Shown: positions 31,385 to 40,713 of the stretch, in pieces
How positions within the stretch are numbered: position 1 is the stretch's first letter
Layout: each line of letters opens with the position of its first letter
NCBI RefSeq assembly: GCF_030316895.1
Contig: NZ_JASZYV010000003.1
Coordinates: 558,001 to 622,000, forward strand
Reading direction: 5' to 3'
Origin: Variovorax dokdonensis
Lineage (GTDB): Bacteria; Pseudomonadota; Gammaproteobacteria; Burkholderiales; Burkholderiaceae_C
DNA length: 64,000 nucleotides
Notes under the pieces: generated by a model
Told to the model about the DNA's origin: nothing
Seen by the model: the letters and a program-made list of their open reading frames with translations, nothing else
Database searches by the model: none
Program-made: the position numbers and the translations under genes

Positions 31385-32443
31385 CTAGGCGCCGTGGCGC
31401 TCGCGGAAAGCGCGCTGGGCGAAGGCCCAGATCATCCGCGTGGCGTCGGGGCCGCGCGGGTCGCTGAAGGCCTGGCTGCCCAAACCGCCGCTCCAGGCGT
31501 GCCCCAGACCTTCGACATCGACCAGGCGCACCATGGTCCGCTTGTCGCGCCGGAATTCGGTGACGAGCGCAGGACGTCGCTGGCCCCTTTGCAGGGCACG
31601 CGGCGCCAGCGGCCGCGCGCCGGTCGCGGTGGCCCACACGCTGGCGAGATTGCCCGCATTGGCGTGTGCCACCACATGGTCCGCATCGCCATGCAGCACC
31701 AGCAGCGGCGGCAGCAGGGTGAAGTGGGCCGCGGCGCCGATGGCCTTGCCCACTGCCGTGGGCAGCACCGCAGGCAGGTTGCGGCCGCGCATCGCGCCGA
31801 TGGCACCGCCCGCCGAGCCTGCCGCGCCGGGCGCTACACCCGAATGCGCCGCCACCGCATGAAAACGCAGCGGATGCCGCGTGGCCATCAGCACCGCCAT
31901 GCTGGCGCCGGCCGACAGCCCCGCCAGGGCGACGCGGTCGCGATCCACCGGGTAGAGCATCTGCACCTGATCGAGCGCGGCCATCAGCGTGGCGAGTTCG
32001 GCCTCGGCCTTGCCCGAGCGGCGTTCGAACCAGTTCCAGCAACCGTGGGCATTGGCCATGCGGTCCTGCTCCGGATAGAGCACCAGGAAGCGCTCGCGCG
32101 CAGCGAGCCGGTTCATGCGCGTGCTGATGGCCAGGGCGCGGCCGGTCTGGCCGCAGCCGTGCAACATCATCACCAGCGGAAGCTTCTCGCCGAGAAACTT
32201 GAGCCCTGGCGGCCGATACAGGTGATAGGTCCGAGCACCCGCAGGCCCGAGCGCCACCCCGGTGAGCCAATCGCCAGGGCCTGGTGGCGGTGCGTGCAAC
32301 TGCTCGGTGGCACGGCGCACCTGCCCTGCCAGGCGCTTGCCGCCGGCCAAGGTCGCACGCGTCATGGCCTTGAGGTTTCGCTCGTAGACCTTGGCCAGGA
32401 TGGAGGCGGCATTGGCGCCGGAGCGACCGATTCGACGAACCAT
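31385..32443 (-). CDS. PHB-depolymerase-family esterase
   Basis: 352 residues. LPLVMMLHGCGQTGRALAISTRMNRLAARERFLVLYPEQ provides the oxyanion region, VALAGLSAGASMAVLMATRHPLRFHAVAAHSGV the lipase box with nucleophile Ser, HGDADHVVAHANAGNL the Asp, and GLGHAWSGG the His. Its N-terminal ~60 residues show no signal peptide, so it may act on intracellular polyhydroxybutyrate or another ester. Start ATG at 32443 (also an upstream frame to 32470). Confidence 0.9.
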   Translation of the reverse strand: MVRRIGRSGANAASILAKVYERNLKAMTRATLAGGKRLAGQVRRATEQLHAPPPGPGDWLTGVALGPAGARTYHLYRPPGLKFLGEKLPLVMMLHGCGQTGRALAISTRMNRLAARERFLVLYPEQDRMANAHGCWNWFERRSGKAEAELATLMAALDQVQMLYPVDRDRVALAGLSAGASMAVLMATRHPLRFHAVAAHSGVAPGAAGSAGGAIGAMRGRNLPAVLPTAVGKAIGAAAHFTLLPPLLVLHGDADHVVAHANAGNLASVWATATGARPLAPRALQRGQRRPALVTEFRRDKRTMVRLVDVEGLGHAWSGGLGSQAFSDPRGPDATRMIWAFAQRAFRERHGA

Positions 32444-32601
32444 GGTGCTTTCTGGTGGTTTGAGTTGCACGCCAAGGGCGCGTCAGAGCATTGCGTCATG
32501 CAAGAACATGACCAGAGCAGGCGGCATCGGAAATGGCCAGGCGCCTGGCCATCGGCATAGGCCGCCTCCACCCTACTGCGGATTCTCGGTTCACCCTCGA
32601 T

Positions 32602-33381
32602 GTGCTACGTTTGTACACACTAAAGAGCACATCGAGCGAGGGGTACCGATGTCCAACGCCAGGTTCGCCCTTCTCGCACGATCACGTTCATCCACTGGGC
32701 CTGTCGATCGAGGAAACCTTTCGGCGGATGGAGGAGCCCGGTTCCTGGCTGGCCCTCTACAACGTGCAGACCGACGCCCGATATGCAGAAGCACTGCAGC
32801 GAATCGTCGACGACTTGCGGCCGGTGATCGAGCCGGAACAGCCAGGCATCTTCCTGGTCACCGGCTTCGTCTTCATCTCCGCGCCGCCCTCCGTGACGCC
32901 GTTCCACATCGACCGCGAGAACAACTTCTGGCTGCAGCTCAAAGGCCGCAAGACGATGTACGTCTGGGACAGCGAAGACCGCGAGGTGATCCCCGCGCGA
33001 ACGGTCGAGGACTTCATCGCCGGCGGCGGCCAGGAGCCGTTCCGCGAGGCGTTTATTGCGCGTGGCCGCGCCTTCGACGTGGGCCCGGGCGATGGGGTCT
33101 ACTTCCCGAGCACGTCGCCGCACATGACACGCACCGATACCTCGTGGGTCCGACCGAGCGACGGCATCTCGATATCGCTCGGGGTGAACTTCTACACCTC
33201 CGTAACTCGCCGGACGGCGCGGGTCCACCAGTTCAACCGCCTGCTTCGCGGCATGGGCACGGAGCCGACCTACCCCGGGCGCTCGCCCCTTCTCGATGCC
33301 ATCAAGGCGCCGATGGGGCATCTGCTTGCAGCCGCGCGCTACAAGCGGCTGGGAACCACGCCGCCGCCCGGCGCCTACTAG
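32602..33381 (+). CDS. Cupin-like (JmjC-type) 2-oxoglutarate dioxygenase domain protein, start disrupted
   Basis: The open frame holds FHIDRENNFWLQLKGRKTMYVWDSEDREVIP, with the HxD metal motif and downstream His in YFPSTSPHMTRTD, as in cupin_8/JmjC proteins, then LGVNFYT. Homologues usually have about 80-100 residues before SIEETFRRME; here only ~60 poorly matching residues precede it. A strong SD and ATG (GAGGGG before the ATG at 32649) are in a different frame, ending near 32670 in sequence that would join HVHPLGL with a frame change. Either the N-terminus has been replaced or a frameshift exists. Start codon not decidable (candidates 32533 ATG, 32602 GTG). Confidence 0.6.
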   Translation: MLRLYTLKSTSSEGYRCPTPGSPFSHDHVHPLGLSIEETFRRMEEPGSWLALYNVQTDARYAEALQRIVDDLRPVIEPEQPGIFLVTGFVFISAPPSVTPFHIDRENNFWLQLKGRKTMYVWDSEDREVIPARTVEDFIAGGGQEPFREAFIARGRAFDVGPGDGVYFPSTSPHMTRTDTSWVRPSDGISISLGVNFYTSVTRRTARVHQFNRLLRGMGTEPTYPGRSPLLDAIKAPMGHLLAAARYKRLGTTPPPGAY

Positions 33382-34295
33382 TAGACCTCGGGCACCATCA
33401 TCGACTGCGGCACCGGCTGGCGCAGGTAGTCGGGGTGGCGCTCCCGCTGCGGCAGCGCGATGGGCGGATGCTCGACTTCGGCATAGGGCATCTGGCCGAG
33501 CAGGTGATGGATGCAATTCAGGCGCGCCTTCTTCTTGTCGACGGCCTGCACCACCCACCACGGGGCCTCGGGAATGTGCGTCCGGTCGAGCATGATTTCC
33601 TTGGCGCGGGTGTATTCCTCCCAGCGCCTGCGGCTTTCCAGGTCCATCGGGCTGAGCTTCCATTGCTTGAGCGGATCGTGGATGCGCGCCAGGAAGCGGT
33701 TGTGCTGCTCGTCATCGGTGATCGAGAACCAGTACTTGATGAGCCGGATGCCCGAGCGCACCAGCATGCGCTCGAACTCGGGCACGCTGCGAAAGAACTC
33801 TTCGTACTGCTCGTTCGTGCAAAAGCCCATGACACGTTCAACGCCGGCGCGGTTGTACCAGCTGCGATCGAACAGCACCATCTCGCCGGCCGCAGGCAGA
33901 TGGGCGACATAGCGCTGGAAGTACCACTGGGTCCGTTCGCGGTCGTTCGGCGCGGGCAGTGCGGCCACGCGCGCCACGCGCGGATTCAGCCGCTGGGTGA
34001 TGCGCTTGATGACGCCGCCCTTGCCGGCCGCATCCCGCCCCTCGAACAGGATCACGACCCGCTCGCCGGTGTTCTGCACCCAGTCCTGCAGCTTGACCAA
34101 TTCGCCCTGCAGACGGAACAGTTCCTGAAAGTAGGCGCGGCGCGCGGCCTTGTCGTCGTGACCGATCAGCTGGCCATCGGCATCGAACTCGCGGTCCTCG
34201 AACTCCAGTTCGAGTTCCTCGTCATAGCTGTCGATCAGGTCGCGCGAGATCTGCTCCAGCGCGTCGGCATGTTCATTGGGAAGGTTCGGGATCAT
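33378..34295 (-). CDS. ppk2: Polyphosphate kinase 2 (PPK2 family)
   Basis: 305 residues. LFEGRDAAGKGGVIKRITQRLNPRVARVAALPAPNDRERTQWYFQRYVAHLPAAGEMVLFDRSWYNRAGVERVMGF contains the Walker A of PPK2 (GRDAAGKGG), the lid module and the DRSWYNRA Walker B region. It transfers phosphate between polyphosphate and ADP or GDP. The N-terminal acidic ~60 residues are the usual PPK2 extension. Overlaps the preceding gene by 4 bases, tail to tail. Confidence 0.95.
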   Translation of the reverse strand: MIPNLPNEHADALEQISRDLIDSYDEELELEFEDREFDADGQLIGHDDKAARRAYFQELFRLQGELVKLQDWVQNTGERVVILFEGRDAAGKGGVIKRITQRLNPRVARVAALPAPNDRERTQWYFQRYVAHLPAAGEMVLFDRSWYNRAGVERVMGFCTNEQYEEFFRSVPEFERMLVRSGIRLIKYWFSITDDEQHNRFLARIHDPLKQWKLSPMDLESRRRWEEYTRAKEIMLDRTHIPEAPWWVVQAVDKKKARLNCIHHLLGQMPYAEVEHPPIALPQRERHPDYLRQPVPQSMMVPEVY

Positions 34296-34415
34296 GGCCT
34301 CAATCGTCCAGTGGCGTCATGCCCATGATGTTGCAAGGCGGTGACCGGTACGTGACAGGCCGTTGCGGCGATGTCCGTCAGACGGCACACCACATCGCCC
34401 GCGCACAATGGGCGG

Positions 34416-34775
34416 ATGAGCGACTACACCATCTATCACAACCCATCCTGCAGCAACTCGCGCAAGGCACTGTCGCTGCTGCGCGAACACGGCATCGAGC
34501 CGGCGATCGTCCAATACCTCGACAACCCGCCGGATGCGGACACGCTCCGCAAGCTTCTGGCGCAGATGGGCCTGCCCGCCCGCGAGCTGCTGCGCAGCAA
34601 GGAGGCCATGTTCGACACGCTGGGCCTGCACGACCCGGCATTGACCGACGACGCCTTGATCGACGCGATGGCGCAGCATCCCATCCTGATGAACCGGCCG
34701 ATCGTTGTGTCGCCGAAGGGCACCCGCCTGTGCCGCCCGGGTGAAACCGTGCTCGAACTGCTGCCAAGCGCCTAG
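34416..34775 (+). CDS. arsC: ArsC-family (glutaredoxin-type) arsenate reductase
   Basis: 119 residues from the ATG at 34416. YTIYHNPSCSNSRKALSLL places catalytic Cys at residue 12, as in the plasmid R773 enzyme; later Arg residues in LLRSKE, MNRPIVV and LCRPGE correspond to its Arg60/94/107. It reduces arsenate to arsenite with glutathione/glutaredoxin; ArsC-like proteins without arsenate activity also exist, and no ars operon is adjacent. Confidence 0.85.
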   Translation: MSDYTIYHNPSCSNSRKALSLLREHGIEPAIVQYLDNPPDADTLRKLLAQMGLPARELLRSKEAMFDTLGLHDPALTDDALIDAMAQHPILMNRPIVVSPKGTRLCRPGETVLELLPSA

Positions 34776-35968
34776 GAAGCCTGCATCGGCCCGGGCGACT
34801 GGTTCAGCAGGCGGTGCCGCCTCACCACGCTCCAGGCGCACAGCGTGCCGGCCAGCGACAGGCAGGTGGCCGCGACGTACATCGGCACGTAGCCGACCTG
34901 CTGCGCCACCGCGCCGCCGGCCAGGATGCCGAACACGCCACCGAATCCGTAGCCGATGACGGTGAAGAGGGCCTGCCCCCGACCCCGCAGCCCGCCGGGG
35001 AAATGTTGCGAGACCAGCGCCACGCAGGTCGTGTGGTGCGCCGCGAAGCTCAGCCCGTGCAACAGTTGGGCGAGCACCAGCGCAGCCAGCCAACCGCCCA
35101 GGCCCGCCGTGAGGCCCATCCGGGCCACGGCCGCCAGGCCGCACAGCCAAAGCCATCGCGGCATCGGCAGGCGTGCCATCCAGCGGCCCTGGGCGAAGAA
35201 CCACACGATCTCGGCGGCGACCGACAGGCCCCAGAGAAAGCCGATCATCGCCTTGTCGTAGCCCAGCGAGTCGAGGTAGAGCGAGAGGAATCCGTAGATC
35301 GCGAAATGCGCGCTCACGTGGAAGAAAAGCGCGGCGAAGAACCAGCGCACCTCCGGTTTGCGAAGCACTGGCCAGACGGGCTCGCGCACCCGCTCCCGCG
35401 TTGTGGCCGGCTCGCGCGTGTCGGGCAACCGGAGCGTGGCCCACAGCACCAGCAGCAGCGTGATGACGGTCCAGGCGGGAAAGTCGCCCATGCCGAAGCG
35501 GTCGAACCAGGCACCGGCCACGAACACGGTGAGCAGGAAGCCCGCCGAGCCCCACAGCCGTATGCGCCCATAGCGGCCCCAGTCGCCGGCCACCAGATGC
35601 GCCATGGCCGCCTCGGTGAGCGACATCATCGAACTGGTGTGCGTGAACATCAGCAGCAGCACCGCGGCCAGCCACCATGCGCCGCCGTCCGACCACCAAA
35701 GGCCCAGCGCCGCGCAGCATGCCACCGCCGCGCTGATGCGCAGCAGGCGCACCCGCTCGCCGGTGTGGTCGCTCAGCGCGCCCCAGGCATAAGGCGCGAA
35801 CACCCGCGTGACCGACTGCACCGAAGTCAGCAAGCTGATGGTGAAGATCGGCAGGCCCAGTTCCTTCAGCCAGAGCGGCAGGTAAGGATTGAAAAAGCCG
35901 ATGTGTGCGAAGTAGCTCGCCGACAGCGCGGCGAAGGCCAGCAGCGGGCGTGGCCCGGCGGAACTCAC
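34772..35968 (-). CDS. MFS transporter, 3-phenylpropionate-transporter-like
   Basis: 398 residues with twelve predicted helices, GTG start at 35968 (16 bases after the aroC stop, so likely co-transcribed; the frame is open further). FFNPYLPLWLKELGLPIFTISLLTSVQSVTRVFAPYAWGALSDHTGERV and SLTEAAMAHL suit the MFS group with HcaT and YcaD-like proteins. Substrate unknown. Its end overlaps arsC by 4 bases on the opposite strand. Confidence 0.85.
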   Translation of the reverse strand: MSSAGPRPLLAFAALSASYFAHIGFFNPYLPLWLKELGLPIFTISLLTSVQSVTRVFAPYAWGALSDHTGERVRLLRISAAVACCAALGLWWSDGGAWWLAAVLLLMFTHTSSMMSLTEAAMAHLVAGDWGRYGRIRLWGSAGFLLTVFVAGAWFDRFGMGDFPAWTVITLLLVLWATLRLPDTREPATTRERVREPVWPVLRKPEVRWFFAALFFHVSAHFAIYGFLSLYLDSLGYDKAMIGFLWGLSVAAEIVWFFAQGRWMARLPMPRWLWLCGLAAVARMGLTAGLGGWLAALVLAQLLHGLSFAAHHTTCVALVSQHFPGGLRGRGQALFTVIGYGFGGVFGILAGGAVAQQVGYVPMYVAATCLSLAGTLCAWSVVRRHRLLNQSPGPMQAS

Positions 35969-35984
35969 ACCAAGCCGTGTGTGA

Positions 35985-37088
35985 TCACAGGAACGACGAC
36001 TCCGGCGACGCTGCACGCGCCAAGGCCGCCTTGTCACCGCACTGGGCGCGGTGCCGCAATGCGTGGTCCATCACGACCAGCGCGAGCATGGCCTCGGCGA
36101 TGGGCGTGGCACGGATGCCCACGCAAGGGTCGTGGCGGCCCTTGGTGACCACTTCGACGGGATTGCCCGCCACGTCGATGGACTGGCGCGGCGTGATGAT
36201 GGAGCTGGTGGGCTTGATCGCAATGCCCACTTCCAGGTCCTGCCCGGTGCTGATGCCGCCCAGCACGCCGCCGGCGTTGTTGCTGGCAAAGCCCGCCGGC
36301 GTCATCGAATCGCCGTGCGTGCTGCCGCGCTGCGCCACGCTGGCGAAGCCGGCGCCGATCTCCACGCCCTTGACCGCATTGATGCCCATCATCACGTAGG
36401 CGATGTCGGCATCGAGCTTGTCGAACAGCGGCTCGCCCAGGCCCACGGGCACGTTCTGCGCCGTGACGCGAAGGCGCGCACCGCACGAATCGCCGGATTT
36501 GCGCAGCGCGTCCATGTACGCCTCGAGCGCCGAGACATCGGCCACCGGGGCGAAGAAGGGGTTGTCGGGCACGTGGTCCCAGCTTTCGAAGGCAATGGGC
36601 ATCTCGCCGATCTGCGTCATGCAGCCACGAAAGCGCGTGCCGTACTGTTCGCCCAGCCATTTCTTGGCGACCGCGCCGGCCGCCACCATGGGCGCCGTGA
36701 GCCGGGCCGACGAGCGACCGCCACCGCGCGGATCGCGGATGCCGTACTTCATCCAATATGTGTAGTCCGCATGGCCCGGGCGGAACTGCCGGGCGATCTC
36801 GCCGTAGTCCTTGCTGCGCTGGTCGGTGTTGCGGATCAGCAGGGCGATGGGGGTGCCGGTGGTGCGGCCTTCGTACACACCGCTGAGGATCTGCACCTCG
36901 TCGGCTTCGTTGCGCTGCGTGACGTGGCGGCTGGTGCCTGGGCGACGGCGATCCAGGTCGGGCTGGATGTCGGCCTCGGACAAGGCCATGCCCGGCGGGC
37001 AGCCGTCGATGACGCATCCGATGGCCGGCCCATGCGACTCGCCGAAGTTCGTCACCGTGAAAAGAGTACCGAGTGTGTTGCCGCTCAT
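35985..37088 (-). CDS. aroC: Chorismate synthase
   Basis: 367 residues from the ATG at 37088 (frame open to 37112). [34 protein letters not shown] at the N-terminus, [59 protein letters not shown] and [29 protein letters not shown] are all signature segments of AroC. It makes chorismate from EPSP with reduced FMN. The MFS gene follows closely. Confidence 0.97.
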   Translation of the reverse strand: MSGNTLGTLFTVTNFGESHGPAIGCVIDGCPPGMALSEADIQPDLDRRRPGTSRHVTQRNEADEVQILSGVYEGRTTGTPIALLIRNTDQRSKDYGEIARQFRPGHADYTYWMKYGIRDPRGGGRSSARLTAPMVAAGAVAKKWLGEQYGTRFRGCMTQIGEMPIAFESWDHVPDNPFFAPVADVSALEAYMDALRKSGDSCGARLRVTAQNVPVGLGEPLFDKLDADIAYVMMGINAVKGVEIGAGFASVAQRGSTHGDSMTPAGFASNNAGGVLGGISTGQDLEVGIAIKPTSSIITPRQSIDVAGNPVEVVTKGRHDPCVGIRATPIAEAMLALVVMDHALRHRAQCGDKAALARAASPESSFL

Positions 37089-37173
37089 GGCCGCGATTAT
37101 CACGTCTGCCAAATGGCGTATGGACGCTTCGTCGGCACGGACGTACGGTACCGCCTGTTACAGGACATACAAA

Positions 37174-37440
37174 ATGCAGCCGCACCTCGACATCCGCCGA
37201 ATTGCGCCGGACTTCTTCACGTACAGCGTGCACGCGGGCGCTGCGCCCACCTCCTTCACCGAAGACTCCACCGATTCGCTGGCCGGCTGCCTCGGCGACG
37301 CGGGCGATTCGCTGGTCGGCTACTTCCCCGAAGTTCGCGTCAGCATCGACGGCCAGGTGCTGGGCAGCTATGCCGTCGCGCGGCTGATGAACAACCCGGT
37401 CGACCTTGCGGCCGAGCTGATGATGAAAAAGCGCAGCTAG
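37174..37440 (+). CDS. Small hypothetical protein
   Basis: 88 residues from the ATG at 37174 with AGGA nine bases before. Composition is ordinary for a soluble protein: DIRRIAPDFFTYSVHAGAAPTSFTEDSTDSLAGCLGDAGDSLVGYFPEVRVSIDGQVLGSYAVARLMNN. No family recognised; divergent from aroC and convergent with regA. Confidence 0.6.
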   Translation: MQPHLDIRRIAPDFFTYSVHAGAAPTSFTEDSTDSLAGCLGDAGDSLVGYFPEVRVSIDGQVLGSYAVARLMNNPVDLAAELMMKKRS

Positions 37441-37452
37441 GGCCCGCGCGCC

Positions 37453-38016
37453 TTATTTGACCCGCTGCTTTTCGAGCTTTCGCGCCAGAGTGCGCCGGTG
37501 CATGCCCAGGCGCCGCGCGGTCTCCGAGATGTTGAAGCCCGTCTCGGCCAGCATTTCGTGAATGCGCTCCCATTCCAGCGTCTTGATCGAGGTCGGGCGG
37601 TTCGTCAGGCCGACCTCGGTGGTGCCCTCGGCGCGCCCGAAGGCCGCCTCGATGTCGTCCGTGTTCGATGGCTTGGCCAGGTAGTGACAGGCGCCCAGCT
37701 TGATCGCCTCCACCGCGGTGGCAATGCTGGCGAAGCCCGTCAGGACGACGATCAGCATGTCTTCGTCATGCGCGTGCAGCGCCTGCACGCAGGCCAGGCC
37801 CGATGCCTCGCCATTGAGCTTGAGATCCACCACCGCGAATCCCGGCGTGCGGTGCTCGAGATGCATGCGCATCTCGTCGATCGTGGCCGCCAGATCGACG
37901 CTGTAGCCTCGCCGCTCGAAGGAACGCTTGAGCGTGCGTGCGAACGCCGCGTCGTCTTCCACGATGAGCAGGTGGCGCTGATCTGGCGCGGGCGTGTCTT
38001 CATTCGTCGTCGTCAT
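37453..38016 (-). CDS. regA: RegA/ActR/PrrA-type response regulator
   Basis: 187 residues: receiver domain (LLIVEDDAAFARTLKRSFERRGYSVDL, phospho-Asp in VVDLKLNGEASG, then KPS) and a C-terminal Fis-type helix-turn-helix (NISETARRLGMHRRTLARKLEKQRVK) typical of the RegA family. It controls redox-dependent genes such as oxidases. Its start overlaps the regB stop by 17 bases. Confidence 0.94.
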   Translation of the reverse strand: MTTTNEDTPAPDQRHLLIVEDDAAFARTLKRSFERRGYSVDLAATIDEMRMHLEHRTPGFAVVDLKLNGEASGLACVQALHAHDEDMLIVVLTGFASIATAVEAIKLGACHYLAKPSNTDDIEAAFGRAEGTTEVGLTNRPTSIKTLEWERIHEMLAETGFNISETARRLGMHRRTLARKLEKQRVK

Positions 38017-39403
38017 CTTCGAGACTCTCGTCTTCGTCGTCGCTCAGCACCAGGGCGGCCAGCGGCAGGTTGATCGTCAGCAGCGCGCCACCCTCGGTCT
38101 TGTTGCGCGCCTGCACGCTGCCTCCCAGGGTGCGCGCCACATTCACCACCAGGAACAGCCCCAGCCCGCCCCCGGGACGCCCCTTGGTGGACTGGTAGGG
38201 CTTGCCGAACTGCGCCAGGATGCGCGGCTCGAAGCCCGGGCCGGCGTCGGTACAGGTGAGCACCAGGTCATGGCCATGCCGGGTGACTTCGAACATCAGC
38301 CAGTCGGGCGATGCTTCCAGGGCATTGTCCAGAACGTTGTGGATCATCTGCTTGATGGCAGCGTCCGAAACGATGGGCAGGTCCTGCCCGAATCGATTCT
38401 CGTAGATCATGCTGGTGACCGGCCGCGTGCTCTGCCATTGCCCCACCACCTGGTCCAGGAATTTGACGACGCTGGTGCGCTCGGAAGACTCCCCCCTCGC
38501 CTCCCCGGCCGACAGCAGGATGCCACTGACGATCGCCTTGCAGCGGTGCACCTGCGCCTGCATCTCCGTCACTTCGGCACGAATGTCGGCATTGCGCTTG
38601 ACCAGCGGCATGTGCTGCCAATCGCCCAGGATCACCGACATCGTGGCCAGCGGCGTGCCCAGCTCGTGCGCGGCGCCAGTGGCCAGCAGCCCCATGCGGA
38701 CGATGTGTTCCTCCTCGGCATCGCGCTGGCGCAGCTCGGCCAGCCGGGCGTCGCGCCTGCGCAGGTTGCGCTCGATGCGCGTGATGAACACGACCACGAG
38801 CGATGCCAGCAGGGCGAAACACACCAGCAGCCCCAGCACGTAAGGTCCGGTCAGCCCCTGCCCCGCTGCAAGCGGCAGTCGCAACGGCGGCGCAAAGAGG
38901 GCCAGCAACGCGAAACAGACGCTGGTGACGCCGGCGATGGTCCAGGTGGACCAGGAATCGAGCAGCACGGCGGCCAGAATGACCTGCAACAGGTAGACGA
39001 AGACGAATGGATTGGTGGCGCCGCCGCTCAGGTACAGCTGCCCCGTCAGCATGCCGACGTCGACCAGCAAGGCGATGAACAACTCGGCGTTGGTGACGGC
39101 ATGATGGGCGCGCCAACGCAGCTGGCTGGCCGCATTGAACGCCGCCAGGCAGGCGAGCACCACCAGCATCTGGTGCAGTGGCAAGGGCACGCGAAGCAGG
39201 TAGTACGCCACCAGGATCGTCACCACCTGGCCGAACACCGCGATCCAGCGCAATTGGATCAACTGCTGCATGTTGCGCATGCCAGCGGCCACCTGCAGCC
39301 GGCCGCCCTGCACGGCGCCGGTGGGCGCATGCGGCATGGCGGCAGCGTTCGGGTTGGTCTTTGGCGCGGCGGGATCGCCGCCGGTTTTCGCTGTGCTGTC
39401 CAT
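38000..39403 (-). CDS. regB: RegB/PrrB-type redox sensor histidine kinase
   Basis: 467 residues. Six membrane helices lie near residues 45-220. The quinone-sensing heptad appears as LSGGATNPFVFVYLLQV (GGxxNPF), and the H-box as TGAAHELGTPLATMSV; HRCKAIVSGILL has the Cys whose redox state controls RegB activity. The kinase core ends with GRPGGGLGLFLVVNVARTLGG. The long acidic C-terminus overlaps regA. It phosphorylates RegA when the quinone pool is reduced. The ATG at 39403 lies directly after GGGGG; the frame is open to 39733. Confidence 0.92.
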   Translation of the reverse strand: MDSTAKTGGDPAAPKTNPNAAAMPHAPTGAVQGGRLQVAAGMRNMQQLIQLRWIAVFGQVVTILVAYYLLRVPLPLHQMLVVLACLAAFNAASQLRWRAHHAVTNAELFIALLVDVGMLTGQLYLSGGATNPFVFVYLLQVILAAVLLDSWSTWTIAGVTSVCFALLALFAPPLRLPLAAGQGLTGPYVLGLLVCFALLASLVVVFITRIERNLRRRDARLAELRQRDAEEEHIVRMGLLATGAAHELGTPLATMSVILGDWQHMPLVKRNADIRAEVTEMQAQVHRCKAIVSGILLSAGEARGESSERTSVVKFLDQVVGQWQSTRPVTSMIYENRFGQDLPIVSDAAIKQMIHNVLDNALEASPDWLMFEVTRHGHDLVLTCTDAGPGFEPRILAQFGKPYQSTKGRPGGGLGLFLVVNVARTLGGSVQARNKTEGGALLTINLPLAALVLSDDEDESLEDDDDE

Positions 39404-39471
39404 CCCCCGAGTCTGCCTTGAGTCGGACGGCCGCAGCCGAGGTGCCCCGAGCCGTGCCGGCGCCGCCGGGA

Positions 39472-40275
39472 TCAGGCTTCGCCGCGGCGTGCCTTGCGCC
39501 GATCGCCCAGGAACAGCCACCAGGCGGCAAAGGCCGTTCCGAGCGCCATCGCGAACCACGTCAGGGCGTAGCTCATGTGCGTGTTGCGGAACTGGATGAC
39601 CGTCAACCCGCCTTCGGGCTGATCGGGTGTCGCGCCGGCCTGCGCACCGGCGTCGACGAAATAAGGCGCCACAGGCCCGACAGACTGCAGCGAACGCGCG
39701 GCCGCGATGGCGGCAACGTCGCGCGAATACCAACGGTTGGCCGCGGGGTCATTGCGCCGCAGGAAGCCACCGCCAGGTTCGCTCAGGCGCAGCAGGCCGA
39801 CGATGTCGACATCACCCTTGGGTTCGTCTGCCGCCCGGGCCGCGCGCTCGCGCAGCGCAGGCGTGACGAATCCGCGATTGACCAGCACCACCGTGCCGTC
39901 GGCCTGTACGAGAGGTGTCAGCACCCAGAAGCCGGCGCCGCGATCGGAAAGCGCCTGCACCAGCGATTCGCGGTCATGAAGAAAGCGGCCGCGCAGAGAC
40001 ACGCGGCGGTATTCGTCGTTGGCCGCATTCACCTGCGGCCAGGCGGCCTTGGCGGGCGCGGGGACCGGTGCGGCGTGCACTCGCGCGTCGACCCGGGCGA
40101 TGAGATCGAGCTTCCAGGCCCGCCGCTCGAGCTGCCAGACGCCCAATGCGCAGAATGCGACGAAGGCCAGCAGCAGCAGTGCGCCGAGCGCCAACAGCCA
40201 GCCGGTGCGCGGCGCGGCAGCCTGCGGCTCTGCGCCCGCGGGGCGCGACGTGCCGGGTGCCGCCCCGTCGGTCAA
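39472..40275 (-). CDS. SURF1-family oxidase assembly protein
   Basis: 267 residues if the TTG at 40275 (overlapping the cyoD stop as TTGA) is the start; the frame is open to 40347 and the start is unsure. The two membrane helices flank a periplasmic domain: LLALGALLLLAFVAFCALGVWQLERRAWKLDLI ... DRESLVQALSDRGAGFWVLTPLVQADGTVVLVNRGFV ... YALTWFAMALGTAFAAWWLFL. SURF1/Shy1 proteins help insert heme into the oxidase. The usual cyo partner cyoE (heme O synthase) is absent here, so SURF1 occupies that place. Confidence 0.9.
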   Translation of the reverse strand: MTDGAAPGTSRPAGAEPQAAAPRTGWLLALGALLLLAFVAFCALGVWQLERRAWKLDLIARVDARVHAAPVPAPAKAAWPQVNAANDEYRRVSLRGRFLHDRESLVQALSDRGAGFWVLTPLVQADGTVVLVNRGFVTPALRERAARAADEPKGDVDIVGLLRLSEPGGGFLRRNDPAANRWYSRDVAAIAAARSLQSVGPVAPYFVDAGAQAGATPDQPEGGLTVIQFRNTHMSYALTWFAMALGTAFAAWWLFLGDRRKARRGEA

Positions 40276-40685
40276 GGCGAGACGCGCGCTTCCGCTGGCG
40301 TCATCGAGTGCGGCATCATGTTCTCGTTGAGGTGGAACATGACCCACAGCGAGCCCGTCAGCGTGATGGCCACCAGCACCACCGTGAAGATGAGCGCCAA
40401 CAGGTTCCAGCCGCCCTCGGCCTTGGCGTCCATGTGCAGGAAATAGACCATGTGCACGATGATCTGCACCAGGCCAAAAGCCAGGATCACCATGATCGTG
40501 GTGCTGGGCTTCTCGAAAACCTTGCCCATGACGAGCGCGAACGGGATCGCCGTGAGGATCACCGACAGGAAGAAGCCCGTCATGTAGCCGCCGAAGGTGG
40601 CGTGCGGGCCACTTTCGTCGTGCTCGTCGTCATGGCCATGATGGTCGTGGCCGTGTGCGTGGGGGTCGTTGACGTGCGTGGTCAT
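40272..40685 (-). CDS. cyoD: Cytochrome bo3 quinol oxidase subunit IV
   Basis: 137 residues: His/Asp-rich N-terminus, then three membrane helices (GGYMTGFFLSVILTAIPFAL, IMVILAFGLVQIIVHMVYFLHM, NLLALIFTVVLVAITLTGSLWVMFHL). Matches CyoD. Small subunit that stabilises copper B assembly. Confidence 0.93.
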   Translation of the reverse strand: MTTHVNDPHAHGHDHHGHDDEHDESGPHATFGGYMTGFFLSVILTAIPFALVMGKVFEKPSTTIMVILAFGLVQIIVHMVYFLHMDAKAEGGWNLLALIFTVVLVAITLTGSLWVMFHLNENMMPHSMTPAEARVSP

Positions 40686-40713
40686 TGAATTGCTCCGGAG
40701 TGCGCCGCCGACA

